From Theropithecus gelada (taxonomy: Eukaryota; Chordata; Mammalia; Primates; Cercopithecidae), in assembly GCF_003255815.1 (NCBI RefSeq), contig NC_037668.1:84451539-84515538 (forward strand): a stretch of 64,000 nucleotides of DNA. Reading direction: 5' to 3'. Of the stretch, positions 45,870 through 56,872 are shown in pieces. Numbering within the stretch: position 1 is the stretch's first letter; every line of letters starts with the position of its first letter. Under the pieces are notes generated by a model that made no database searches, had not been told where the DNA came from, and was given only the letters and a program-made list of their open reading frames with translations. Made by a program: the position numbers and the translations under genes.

Positions 45870-48800
45870 AGGCTCTTTTCTTTATTTTCATCTGTGTAGG
45901 ATGGTTGGCTAGGCAGTTTACCAGTTGATTAATGAAAATATGTAAATTTCAGGAAGTAGGTGAAAGGACACATATGGCCAAGGAAAAACCTTGTCAGTTT
46001 CTCATGGTATTGCCTTAACCTTAGTAAAAGCAATGCTTACCTCCCCTCCAGAATTAACACCAACTTAAGCTAATTTTCAACATCAATTCTTTGGTCATAC
46101 ATATATAACAATTCAATTAATGACAAATGGTCCACGAGAGGCAGTGAGTAGGTTTCTACATCACAATATCTACCAGTCTAGGCTTATAAAATTGTTAGAG
46201 CTAGAAGGACACTGAAAGTTGGTCTAGTTCCTTCCCTTTTTTTTGCAATGATAAAGAAACTGAGACTCAGAAAATTTTAATGAATTTCTCCAAAGCTGTA
46301 CAGTGCAGTGGCAGTACAAGACTATAATGCCTGTCTCTAGTTCGTGATGATTCACAGAGCTAATATATAATGAAGAGCTCAGCAGAGTAGATGCATAAGG
46401 CAGACATTCAGCATATGTCAAGTCTCTAATGTCAAGCCTCTACTAGAAATCAGTCACCGTATGTTTAATGGCAACATTAGACATAAAACCACACAATCAT
46501 TTTGCAGATGGAAAAAAACTGAGACACACAGAAAACCAACTCATCCACACAACGCAACTGGCCAACCTGAAACCTGAAGCTTCTAAGTGTCTCTTTTCAC
46601 AATACCATGCTGCCCTTCTCTCACTGTTAAAAGTAAGTAATAATAAATTATGACTCTATGTATCCCATATATAGAACCAGTTCTAGAATTTTAGCTCAAC
46701 CATTTAGTTGGAAATCAAAAAACATCCGAAAACGTGGTGGAGCAACCAAATTAAATAGCATGGTTGCTGACCACCCAAATTCTGTTTCACTGACCGGAAG
46801 ACTAGGACCAACTTTATTTTTCTGCTTTGGTGCAAATGGGTAACTGAGAAATCTGGAGAGGCAGAACTTTCTGCAAACTGAGCTTCAGAATTTTCTGATG
46901 AGAACCTCAATTTCAAGATTCTTCAGATGGGGGAAAGGACTCCACTCACGCTAAACTGAGAATTGGGGATCAATTCAAATTGACTTCACTGTTAATCTAT
47001 CCTTCCCTTTTCTGAGACATGGTTTCTGGTTTATAAAACGGAGATAATCTATTCATAGGGGTTGCATTAAAGAGTGTATATATGAATTTATATAAAAAAG
47101 AGACTAACAGAGCTTAGAAAGACAATAATTGTTCCTCCCTTCTTACCTGGGAATTGTTTGTCGCTCTCCTGTAACCCCATCCACCACAATCAATGTACAA
47201 AAACCAGGAGGTGATAAACATTACTTAATTAAAAGGAAAACAAAATCAATTTCAGAAAAACCTATCACGCAAAGATTCATAACTGTATTTAAAAGCAATT
47301 AATCTGCAAAGATAGCTGTCCAATGAAGGGTAAACTCCCACTGGTGTTATTTGACACCAGATTGTCTTGGCTTTCCAACGAGAGTGGACTTCTGTCTTTT
47401 CACCAAGAATTTAACGTTCTAAAAAGGTATGTGAAACAAGTTAAACTACTTGCATATTTCCACTTACATAACACTGACATAGCACATCAACTTTTATTTT
47501 TTCCAGATACTAGATGAAGCTTGGTGTATATTCTTGTGGGAGAAGAAACAGAAAACTGTCTCTCTTCTTAATATATTAGTGCCCTGTAATCCAGACCATA
47601 TGATCAATAAACTATATAAAAATTAAATCATACTGACGGTCTTAGGCAAAAAGTGGAAACAATGTTTTTTAGGACAGTGATGTGTGGAATATTAAAATCA
47701 CATGTTGTACTATTAATTTTTCTTTTGGAAGCCAAATAGAGTTCTCCTGCATAAATATCTCACCTAAATAATGTTTCTCTTGCAAAGAATTTTTCCTATT
47801 AAAGGTGTTTAAGAGACATTTAATTAGCGATACTGTGATTGGCCTGTGCTCAGGGGAGACACTGATCAATAAGTCACTTTGAAAATGTTGCCATGGTTTT
47901 AATGGCAAAGCACCCCTTAAAACAAGTAGCTATGTGCCTCTATAATAAAATACGTGGTCGTGACAGCTTATTGCTTTTTGGAGATAAACAAAATCATTTT
48001 GTTAAAACATAGGACCAACAGTGAATAAATATAATCAACAGGTTAGAATATTAGCTTTGGGGGGGATGGGAGATAGGTGGGGCAAATGAAGAACTGAAAT
48101 GTGCGTGTGCCCACACATGTATGCACGCACACACACCTTTTTTACACCTTCTGTGTACAACAGAGTAGCTTGGGTTTTTACATCCCTGGCTAAACTATAG
48201 CTGATGGGTGTGTCTTTTTGCAAATTCCTTTACATCTCTTTCCTTTTCCCTTTCATAAGACACCACCTCTTGGGACTGCCTTCTGAAATCACAAGGGTGG
48301 AAAGGAAATTGTACAAAGGCTGTCAAGCATGTTCTAGCTCTGCTTTCTTAATCACAAAGTAGGAGGCAGGAGAGTATCCTGCACAGGCAGTCTAGAAAGA
48401 GCTTTCCCTGCCAACAACAAAACACACTGAATAAACACAGGGAGTTCCAGTCAAGTTTACAGCAAACAGCTTCCATGTGTTTAGTGCTTCCTTATACTCC
48501 CCTAGGACCAAGGAGGGTCTTTTAAAAATTCAACAGCTTGATTACAAGATTTTAAGTAGTAATCTGTCCCACTGTGCATGATAATAAGCCAGCTGCCTTC
48601 AGGAAGGTAGGCCCCCCAGTGACAATTCCTTTACATAGCATCTTAATGTTGAATTAATATTGAGAGATGTGGAAATGGGATGTGCCACCTGAACTACAGT
48701 GACCTTTCTTCCCTTCCGCTCTTCCACAGAACGCAATTATACCTTCAGCTGTCTCTCCTTATCTGAAGGGGACTGTCCTTATTTTTAAACTCTAAGAATC

Positions 48801-49000
48801 CTATCTTTCTTTACTATGGACCATCAAGAGGACACTGCACAATAAGGACAGTGCTACAGCAAGAGTCATGAACACCAGGGAGGTGTAACTCCAGCCTAAG
48901 AAGTCTCTGCTCTGCAAAATCTGCATGGACAAATCCATTTCAAAGGGGACTTAGGTCTCCGTGCAGGAGTTCTATTTTAAGGGAACTGAATTGGGAACAC
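45870..49000. other. unique intronic stretch
   Basis: Only a faint antisense MIR at about 46195-46345 ('gataaagaaactgagactca') and a short TG/CA-rich patch at 48100-48137 are visible. No exon, RNA gene or recent mobile element is recognised. Confidence 0.6.
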
Positions 49001-49029
49001 AGATGTTTCTTCAGTTAGCAGAGTTGGCA

Positions 49030-49215
49030 GAACAGCTCCTGGACCAGATCCGAGTTCTTAATGCAGGAAGGGGCCTCGGAGAGCATCTACTTCAACCCAC
49101 TCATTCAACTCAGAGGAAACTGAGGCCCATGAGGCAGTTAGGTGGCACACCCAGCAAGTGGCAAGAGCAGCAGTGTTCTGATGACAAGTACTGTGCGCTT
49201 TCCATTACACCATGA
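49030..49215 (-). repeat. MIR SINE
   Basis: 'tcaactcagaggaaactgag', 'gcccatgaggcagttaggtg', 'gtgcgctttccattacacca' matches antisense MIR. Confidence 0.7.
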
Positions 49216-49223
49216 TTCGCTTT

Positions 49224-49249
49224 AAAAAAAAAAAAAAAAAAAAAAAAAA
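49224..49249. repeat. A26 homopolymer
   Basis: Pure 26-base A run directly after the MIR. It lies about 0.9 kb into PLPP3 intron 1 from the exon 1 donor, where it is a T run on the transcribed sense. Confidence 0.95.
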
Positions 49250-50165
49250 TCCTAGGCTGACTTCAACCTTGGAAGTCCTGTTCATTCGTGTGAAGCGCTT
49301 TCTCCCTCCCCTACCGAGTTCACAAATCCTTCTCACTCTCCCACTCCAATTCCTTTAACTCCCACCGCTCTTCCAGCTGTGGCTCCCAACGACCTTGGAA
49401 AACAGAAATGGATCATCGCCTCAACTTTCTGGGAGTGCAATTAAATTTGTGGTCCCCAAACAAGATCGCAGCTGGCTTTCCCAGTGCCTCAACGTGCCCA
49501 TCAGGGAAATGGGGCTCATCATCCCTGCTGCACCAAGTCAGGGAGTGGGCGAGCTAAAACTGATGCCCGTGAAGCCGCCTATCACCTGGCACACAGTAGG
49601 CACTCAAGTGATTGCCGAAGCCGTGCCTAGCACCAAGCCCGGGGAGAGCACCTCCAGGAGAGAAGCAAGTGAAAAGGCCGGCTAGCCAGTCTGGCGAGCC
49701 TGGGCAGCAAAGGCGGAAGGGTTGGATGTTTACATACAGCCGCGGTAAGGCAGCTCGGCTCCAGGCAGGAGCCCGGCTCTCGGGGCGATCCATTTCGCTC
49801 GGATGGAGGGCGACCAGCTATACGCTGGCCCTAGAGCACGGCTCAACCAACTTCCCCTACGCTAAAAGGACTAACCCACACCTTCCGCGGGATTCCGCCC
49901 GGGCTTCCAACCTGGAGACGACTTTTATCGAGCTGGTTTAACAGTTGCCCACGAACGCTTAAGCATGCCCAGACCCACTCAAGTACAGGCCAGGAAGTCG
50001 GTGGGATCGGGGAGGGCGGGGGCTTCGGGCCCCGGCGGCGCGAAGGCTCCCCAGGAAGGCTGCGGGGGCCCCCCGGAGCTGACAGCGCGGCGCGGCGCGG
50101 CCCCGGGCTGGGCTGGGACGCGCGCCGAGGGCCGAGGGGCCGAGGGACAGCGGGGCTGGGCTCAC

Positions 50166-50304
50166 CCATGAAGAGGCAGAAGAGGTCGAGGCAGATGAGC
50201 AGCACCCGCTTGCTGCCGCTCCTCCTCGGGTTGTTGTTGAGCGCCGGGCTGCCGCCGTTTTTGCTCTCCGGGACGATCGCTTTGTCGTACTTGTAGTTTT
50301 GCAT
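50166..50304 (-). CDS. PLPP3: PLPP3 exon 1 coding part (residues 1-46)
   Basis: The ATG at 50304-50302 sits in GCGCCATGC, with G at -3, and begins MQNYKYDKAIVPESKNGGSP..., ending ...LDLFCLFM plus one base. This is the known N terminus of PLPP3, so the start is firm. Residues 1-32 are the cytosolic tail, rich in Asn, Ser, Lys and Arg (NNNPRRSGSKR). The segment from VLLICLDLFCLFM begins transmembrane helix 1, completed by exon 2 (AGLPFLII). The donor is ATGG|GTGAGC, phase 1, matching the exon 2 acceptor. The exon lies in the CpG island. The gene product is the cell-surface lipid phosphate phosphatase that clears lysophosphatidic acid and sphingosine-1-phosphate. Longer frames overlapping this exon on both strands (49843-50472, 50162-50722) lack an ATG start and are GC-rich shadows. 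Confidence 0.99.
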
Positions 50305-50750
50305 GGCGCTGGCTGCGGCGCGAGCCTCCCGCCTCGCGAAGACGTCCCGCAATAGCAGCCACACACCCAGGCGCCCGAGTCGTCTCCTGGCCGAGGCTGC
50401 TGCGGAGAGTGGCCGGTTGGCCCCGGCTCCGGGCGCGGCGGCGAGAGTGCAGCCCGGGCTGCCTGCCTCCAACTGCAGAATGTGGTGTTTTCTGCTCCTC
50501 CTGCGCGCCTCTGCTTTCCTCTCTCAACCCCAAATCGTTCGAAAGTCCAAGGGGAAGAGAGCCAGATCCCGAGCAGAAACTTTTGCAGAGCTGCGCAGCT
50601 TGGGGCGCGCTGGGCTGGCGCGCGTCTGAGTGCGCGAGCGAGCGAGTGGGCAGCGCGGGCGCTCGGCCACCTTCCTCCGCAGCTGGTTCCTTAATGAATG
50701 GGAGCTGCGCTGAGTCCAGCAACTCCGGAGCGCCAGCCCCAACTCCAACT
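50305..50750 (-). other. PLPP3: PLPP3 5'UTR (start uncertain)
   Basis: The leader immediately 5' of the PLPP3 ATG contains no ATG on the minus strand up to about 50,700, so the annotated start is the first AUG. The frame of PLPP3 stays open upstream from 50,305 to an in-frame TGA at 50,526-50,524, i.e. 73 codons. The upper limit of the leader is a guess. Confidence 0.6.
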
Positions 50751-50930
50751 TTGCCTCCTCCTCCTCCTCCTCCTGCTCCTCCTGCTGTTGGTGCTGCTGC
50801 CGCGGCGGCTGCTGCTGTGATCGCCTGGGTTTGTTTTCTGCACTTCTATTTCACGAGGTCCTTTAAAAAGAGAAGACGTGGGGGGAGAGAGAAAGAGGGA
50901 CCTCCTTACTTGGCTCGGATGGGATTCTGA
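50694..50930 (+). other. divergent 78-codon open frame (unproven)
   Basis: Plus-strand ATG at 50694 starts a frame of 78 residues running away from PLPP3. It has a Ser/Pro-rich start, Pro7 (residues 21-27), an Ala-rich run (34-41) leading into a hydrophobic stretch AVIAWVCFLHFYF, then a basic cluster KKRRR, a layout like a single-pass membrane segment. The Pro and Ala runs come directly from the (CCT)n/(GCT)n tract, so chance is the default reading. The frame is also open upstream without an ATG to 50409. No homologue is recognised. Confidence 0.15.
50756..50819. repeat. triplet-repeat tract (CCT)n(GCT)n(GCC)n
   Basis: On the plus strand seven CCT units, then mixed GCT/CCT, GTT/GGT/GCT, GCC/GCG and GCT units. 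On the PLPP3 sense strand it reads (GCA/GCC)n(GGA)n. It lies about 450 bp 5' of the ATG, at the edge of the CpG island, in the promoter or the extreme 5'UTR. Confidence 0.9.
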
Positions 50931-51344
50931 AAGCACAGCCCCTTCCTTGAGCTGCCTAAGACGTAGGATAATTAAGGCCACATTTTCCCCCACCCCCTTC
51001 AAAAAAAAAAAAAAAAGTCCTAAAAGGAAAAGTTGCTCTCAAACCAGAGAAACCGGGAGCCCCTAGCGTTCAGAAACACCAAATTGTCACCAAAGAAAAA
51101 ATATATACAAATAAAAAGAAACATTTTCTTGCTGGCCTTGGGTCAAGTAAAAGTTAGGGCTGTACGACGAAAATGCATTTTTCCTCCCTTACAAACGTGA
51201 GGCCTTCACGTCTTTGTTGTGACTTGAATTGTATTACCCTGAAAATATAATTTTTAAGGAAAACTAGTTTTTTGTTTGTTTGTTTAAGATCTTAACATCC
51301 AGCACCGGGTACTGTGCTAGATTTTGAGAATACTAAGATGAAAA

Positions 51345-51535
51345 AGACTGCACGACTGTGGAACCACATCTCCTGGATTTCAATCCTGTGACTCTGTGCC
51401 TCAGTTTCCCCATATGTAAATAGAGATAACTATTCCTTTTCATATAGAGTGGTTGTGAAGACTTAATTTGTTAGTCCGTGTAAGCTCCTAGAACAGTGCC
51501 CAGTACGTAGGAAGTGCTCTATGAGGGTTAGCCAT
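51345..51535 (+). repeat. MIR SINE
   Basis: 'gaccacatctcctggatttc'-like start, 'ctctgtgcctcagtttcccc', 'agtggttgtgaagacttaat', 'gaacagtgcccagtacgtag': sense MIR. Confidence 0.75.
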
Positions 51536-51689
51536 TATCTTTTTTCTGGGTGAAGGAGTCAGGCCATCCAACCCCTCTCCTGGCCCCAAGAGTACTTGCA
51601 CTATTATGGGGAATTCCAGGGCAGCCAAAATGCTCCCTGCTTGAGTTTCAGACAATCTAACACTTTTCCTTAGAGGCTGGCATCTTATT

Positions 51690-52140
51690 TTTAATTATTT
51701 TATGTGAGTTAATCTTTTTTCTAGAAAGAGAATAAACATTTCCAGGGCAAGGGCCTTCCCTTGTATCTTCTATAGTGCCTAGCATGGAGCTGGGCACAGT
51801 GGACAATAAATGGTTGTTTTCTACAGGTGGCTGTTTGTGTGCATCCAGAAATGGAAATATTTGTAGCTTTTTGATAGATTACACAAATCATGTTCTTTCT
51901 TACACTGACTTATTTTGGGTTTTGATAACTTTATATGCAGCCACTATCAACCCTTTCTGGTACAATTGCCCTTTCTGGTACAATCCTTTCACACTACACA
52001 CCCCTGCTCTCCTACATGCTCTGCCTATAATGCATACCCTTTCCTCCTCTACTTAGGAAAGTGCTTCTCTTGCTTTAGTATCCTCTGAAATGTCACCTCT
52101 TCTCTGAGTACTTTCTTGACTCCTGCACAGAATTAACTTC
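51690..52140 (+). repeat. L2 relics
   Basis: 51690-51830 is an L2 terminus ('ttctatagtgcctagcatgg', 'acaataaatggttg'). 51950-52140 looks like a more internal L2 3' piece ('gaaatgtcacctcttctctg'). Confidence 0.55.
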
Positions 52141-52156
52141 ACTTTGCTTATAACTG

Positions 52157-52452
52157 TTTTCTTTTCCCCCCTTAAGGTGGTGTCTCACTCTGTTGCCCAG
52201 GCTGGAGTGCAGTGGCACAATCTTGGCTCACTGCAATCTCCGCCTCCCGGGTTCAAGGGATTGTCCTGCCTCAGCCTCCTGAGTAGCTGACATTACAGGC
52301 ACGCGCCACCACGCCCAGCTAGTTTTTGTGTTTTTAGTAGAGATGGGGTTTCACCATGTTGGTCAGGCTGGTTTCAAACTCCTGACTTCATGATCCGCCC
52401 GCCTTGACTTCCCAAAGTGCTGGGATTACAGGCCTGAGCCTACCTCGGCCTG
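52157..52452 (-). mobile_element. Alu, antisense
   Basis: 'ggtggtgtctcactctgttg' to 'ggcctgagcctacctcggcc'. The T-rich head is degraded. AluS-like. Confidence 0.95.
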
Positions 52453-53052
52453 ATTTGGTGTTACAGATGGTTAAAAACTAGCAAGCTGTGTAGGTTATCC
52501 GCGCCACGGCATCTCTCTGGTACCTAGCACAGGATTTGCTGTGTACTGAATTAAGTTCAAGTTGGGACCAATTAGTAAGTGGGGCTTGCGAAGAAGGACA
52601 ACATTGCTATCTTCTGGAAGTAAGAAGATCTGCCTCTCCCAAGAAGTTCTGGAGCTGAAGCATCCAACTGCAAATCAGACACAGCACTCTCAATTCAAAT
52701 AGCACAGGTAAAAGCCAAGGTAGTTCAGAAGATAGATTCTTGAGGTAGCTTTTTATTGAGAAACACCTTCTCTTGAAATGTTAAAAGAGTGTAAACAAAA
52801 CAAGGCCAGGTTCATAATTATTGACATTCAAGAGGAATTCAGGATTTCAGGGTCTTTGCCTACTCAACAGTCTTTGTAATTATAATTATCCTTGAAATTC
52901 TTAGTCACCAAACCATGCTTTTGGAATTCCAATCTAAAAGCAAGCTTTCTTGAAACTGCAGGCCTCTCTGATCTTTCCCTCCTTTGAGCTCTAAAAGACC
53001 TTGAGTAGACACTCAAGGTCTTATTCCACTGGACACGGCCCTGTCTGATTGC

Positions 53053-53089
53053 TTCACTTTGCAAATAATGAGATTACTTGCAAAGTGAA
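53053..53089. repeat. 12-bp perfect inverted repeat
   Basis: TTCACTTTGCAA (53053-53064) and TTGCAAAGTGAA (53078-53089) with a 13-bp spacer, able to form a hairpin or cruciform. Confidence 0.85.
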
Positions 53090-53356
53090 ATAATACAGTG
53101 TCATGTGCAGTGGAATATAGTGGCTTGTCTTACTTGCAAGTGGTCATAATTTGTCCCTCAAAGATTGTTAGCTCCATGAGGGGAGAGACTTGACCTTGAT
53201 ACTGCAATAAATAAAGGTGAAATCCTAAGCCAAAGAAAGAAATAGTGACTACATGAATTTTATAGGTATCTCCCTGTATGTTTCCTGTCTGCTTTTCCTT
53301 ATATGTGAAATGACTTGTATTAATTTAAGAATACACATATTTCTAAAAGTCAGACT

Positions 53357-53628
53357 GGCTGGGTGCAGTGGCTCATGCCCATAATCCTAGCTCTTTGGGA
53401 GGCCAAGACAGGCAGATCACTTGAGGCCAGGACTCCAAGACCAGCCTGGCAAACATGGTGAAACCCCATCTCTACTAAAAATACTGGTGTGGTGGTGCAG
53501 ACCCATAGTCCCAGCTACTCTCTGAGGCTGAGACATGAGAATCGCTTTAACTGGGGAGGTGGATGTTGCAGTGAACCTAGATCATGCCACTGCACTCCAG
53601 TCTGAGCAACAGAGGGAGACTCCAAAAG
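53357..53628 (+). mobile_element. Alu, sense, internally deleted
   Basis: 'ggctgggtgcagtggctcat' to 'gagggagactccaaaag', missing about 15-20 bases around 'aaaaatactggtgtggtggt'. Old, tail lost. Confidence 0.93.
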
Positions 53629-54306
53629 CAGATAAAAGGGAAAATAAATGGATGTTTAAATAAGAGTTTTATATTTCCGTTTATAAGGCTCTGTGGGCTA
53701 TTTTTCCATAACTAAAAGATCATAGTGTTCATTGATGTATGTAGTTCTATGCAAACAGGTATTATATTTGGATAGCTCTTCAAGGGATCGCTACAAATAC
53801 TTGTTATTATAAAACTGATTTGAACAGCTAATAAAATATAGTGTCAATATCATTATTTGGATAATGGGAAATAAAACAACTAACCAGACATATAAATTTG
53901 AAGGCCTCTTTGCCTTAAATCCTAAAGTTGAATCATCTTACCAGCAAATAAAATGCAGCAAAACAGACTTGATAATTTAGAATGGTGTCATTTCAAGGTA
54001 ATTAAGTAATTAGACTTTCTGGCAAACAAACTTACCAAAATTCACACATTAAAATGACATCCAGTTCATTAAATTGGTCTGTATAAAAACTATAACATCA
54101 GCGGGGATAAATGCCTTTTTAAGATTGACTTATTACGTGTGGCAACAACAGCACATCATTCTTATATAACTGATACCTCCTAACAGACTTAAATGGCTTT
54201 CATTTCTAAGATCTCTCTTTACCTCATAATTTTCTTTCTCTCTCTTTTTGACTCCTAATATTTAATAATTAATTATTTTTAGTTTTGAAAAGATATGAAT
54301 TGGCTC

Positions 54307-54349
54307 TAGAAACATTTAAGAGGAAAGTAGAAATATTTAAGAGGAAAGT
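54307..54349. repeat. 21-bp direct duplication
   Basis: Two adjacent near-identical copies of RAAAYATTTAAGAGGAAAGTAG. Confidence 0.75.
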
Positions 54350-54624
54350 AGCTGAGTCCCTTTATATAAAATTGTATAGTCAAAAGGTAAGAGCCTAAGT
54401 TTCTTAAGCCATTGAAATTAAGAAGACATAGACGTTTTGGCTGAGAAGTGTCTATTTATCCAGATTCTTCCAAACTGTTACATTCATATTCCACCTCTGG
54501 TTTTTTACTAAACAAAAATTGCTAGTTTGCTGCTGTAAGTGTTGGATTTGATATCACGCATGCTTCCAGAGGACTGAATGGAAACATTTACAGTAATACT
54601 CCTGAGAAAAGGCAGGAAGGGGCA

Positions 54625-54817
54625 GGGGATTGGAAATCAGAAAACCTTGGTTCTGCTGTTTGACCTGAGGCAAACTGAATAACCTCCCTGAACCTCAGTT
54701 TCCTCAACTTTTAAATGGGACTGGCATTTTTCTCTAGTTCTGAGGATGGTTAAAAAGTATAAAATGAAATAGTACATTTGAAAATGCTTGATACACAATA
54801 GGCAATCAATAAATATT
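54625..54817 (+). repeat. MIR SINE
   Basis: 'gaaaaccttggttctgctgt', 'tgaacctcagtttcctcaac', 'cacaataggcaatcaataaa', full sense MIR layout. Confidence 0.8.
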
Positions 54818-54831
54818 AGTTGAATGTTAAT

Positions 54832-55120
54832 TTTTTTTTTCTTTGAGACAGAGTCTTGCTCTGTCATCCAGGCTGGAGTGCAGTGATGCGATCTTGGCTC
54901 GCAGCAGCCCTCCTTTGTTCAAGCGATTCTCATGCCACAGACACCCAAGTAGCTGGGATTACAGGCATGGCCACCAAGCCTGGCTAATTTTTGTATTTTT
55001 ACTACAGACGGGGTTTTGCCATGTTGGCCAGGCTAGTCTTGAACACCTGGCCTCAAGTGGTCTGCCCACCTTGGTCTCCCAAAGCGCTGGGATTACAGGC
55101 GTGAACCACTGCGTCTGGCA
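54832..55120 (-). mobile_element. Alu, antisense
   Basis: T-rich head, body to 'gaaccactgcgtctggca', bounded by a 14-bp perfect target duplication AGTTGAATGTTAAT (54818-54831, 55121-55134). It landed at the end of the MIR. Confidence 0.97.
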
Positions 55121-55454
55121 AGTTGAATGTTAATATTTTCAATGAACACTTTATTTCTACAAAATACCTCATTTAAATACAGCTATTTAAAATGCATTTA
55201 TGAAGTACCACCTTGAATATAACCACTTAATTGTAGTCATCTTTCCCTACATAAAATAACATCTTCAGCCTCTCAACTCCTGTCTTTTTAAAATATGCAA
55301 TTTCTTGAGGTTTCAGAAAGTAATAATTCAAAATACTTATTTTCTTGAACGATTTACTTATACGTTGTTTCCTTCAGAACTGTTTGTGAAATCCAAGAAA
55401 AGCCATTTGCTTAAGCTAATAATCTTGTGAGAGTACAAGTGAAAGTACTTTCAT

Positions 55455-55870
55455 TTTAAAAGCACTTTCACCTCTATTATCTTATTTTATCCTTACAACT
55501 CACTGAAGTAGGTGGAGTTGCTCTCATTAGTCCCATTTTACAGATGAGAAAACTGAGGCAAGCTCACTTAACTGGATAGAACTGGTTTTCCCCATAGGTA
55601 AAATGAAAATGATTCTAACATTAGCTCATGCAGGGTGAAGTGTATAATGCTTTACAGTTTATAATATTTATAATACAGTTATACTCCTTACAGTTTATAA
55701 TGCCGTTTACATTTACTGATCTCGTTTCCGAATAGGTAAGGCGGATATTATTTTCCTTGTTTTAGAAATAAGGAAACTGAATCTTGGAAAGATAGGAGAT
55801 TTGATTAAAGTTGGAGGTGAGAAGATTTCTAAAGAGCCACTAGATCCAGGTCTCTTAATTTCTAAACTAA
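55455..55870 (-). repeat. two MIR relics
   Basis: 55455-55575 ('agcactttcacctctattat', 'ccattttacagatgagaaaa') and 55650-55870 ('ggatattattttccttgttt', 'agatccaggtctcttaattt') resemble antisense MIR. Confidence 0.65.
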
Positions 55871-56549
55871 AGGTTTTTTCTTTACCCCACAAGGTCTCAC
55901 ACTGAAAGGTGCTCGGAAATTTCTGCTGTTCAACACCGAATTCACAGAGTAACTTAGAGGGACTGAAGAATTAGCTTCATGTCTTTAGTAAAGAGACAGA
56001 GGGGAGGTTGTATTTTGTTTGTAATTTCTTACAGGCTTGGAAGGGAACAGCATTGTTGCACCGTGTGTCTTTGAAACAGCATTTGGCTTCATAATTTGTC
56101 AAGCAACTTTTTGTTACAGAAAGGGAGCTTTAAGGACACAAAATCGTAGTGGCACCGGAAAGCAGTCTTGGATTCATGTCAACATTTTTACCTTTTTACA
56201 AGTAGTAATCTTTCCTTAGCTAGAAATTAGAGCAGTTAGGAGGTAATCTTATGGTAATTCAAACAGTTAATGTTGTTCATTTAAAAAAAAAAAAAAAAAG
56301 TAGAATGGATGGAGGAACTTGCAAATAAAAATGCTTCAGAGAATTTCCAAAATTGGTCAAACTAGAGCATGGCTGATAACTTAAAAGGAGAGTGATGCTG
56401 CCATCTTGTGTCATTATAGGAAAGTGCCATGGCTCCCAAAGTGAAAATGGCATTAATTGGTGGATAGGGAATGATTGAAATGGGAATTAAGAACTTTTAT
56501 AGCATACATAAAATAATAGCCAACAGTTATTCAGTTTTGACAATCCAGA

Positions 56550-56860
56550 TATTGGTTATTCATTCAGTAGAAATTTATTGAGCATCTGGTATGTACCAAA
56601 CACTCTTCTATAAGCTAGGGATATGGCAATGAATAAAACACAAAAATTCCTGTCCTCATTGAACCTTTAGGCTTTAATTATTTGATATGTGTTAACTCCT
56701 TTAATATTCCAAACATTCCTGTGAGGAAGATTTTTTCATTTTACAGGTGAGGCTACTGAGGCACAGGAAAGTTAAGTAACTTTAACTGCTAGGTGATAGA
56801 GCCTGGATTTGAACCCAGGCAGTCTGAGATAGGAGCCATCAAGTCTTTATTACTATTATT
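56550..56860 (-). repeat. ancient repeat plus MIR
   Basis: 56560-56660 is of the 'aatttattgagcatctggta' class. 56690-56860 is antisense MIR ('ttttacaggtgaggctactg', 'atttgaacccaggcagtctg'). Confidence 0.65.
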
Positions 56861-56872
56861 CTTAAATGATGA

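Larger units (their letters stand above)
9155..50165 (-). other. PLPP3: PLPP3 intron 1
   Basis: A 41,011-bp intron between the exon 1 donor (ATGG|GTGAGC, phase 1) and the exon 2 acceptor (CCAG|CG). It contains the repeats and the RPL21 retrocopy listed separately. Stretches without a recent repeat include 7.0-14.8, 15.1-27.4, 34.4-37.0 and 45.9-49.0 kb. They look like unique intronic DNA carrying old MIR/L2 relics. No additional exon with a recognisable protein product was found. Confidence 0.93.
49680..50900. promoter_or_regulatory. PLPP3: CpG island spanning PLPP3 promoter, exon 1 and start of intron 1
   Basis: GC-rich and dense in CpG, unlike the AT-rich flanks. The densest part is 49,970-50,660. 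It holds GC-box-like GGGCGG near 50014 and no TATA box in a usual position, the pattern of a broad CpG-island promoter. The 3' part covers the first few hundred bases of intron 1. The transcription start cannot be fixed from sequence, but should lie 5' of the coding start, probably between 50,650 and 50,850. Confidence 0.85.

Noticed and set aside
49843..50472. 209-residue minus-strand frame containing PLPP3 exon 1
   Set aside because: It begins at a TTG, not an ATG, and reads through the exon 1 donor into intron 1. Only residues from the ATG at 50304 to the donor are PLPP3 coding.
50162..50722. 186-residue minus-strand frame overlapping exon 1
   Set aside because: Different frame from PLPP3, TTG start, composition typical of open frames in GC-rich DNA, no recognisable family.
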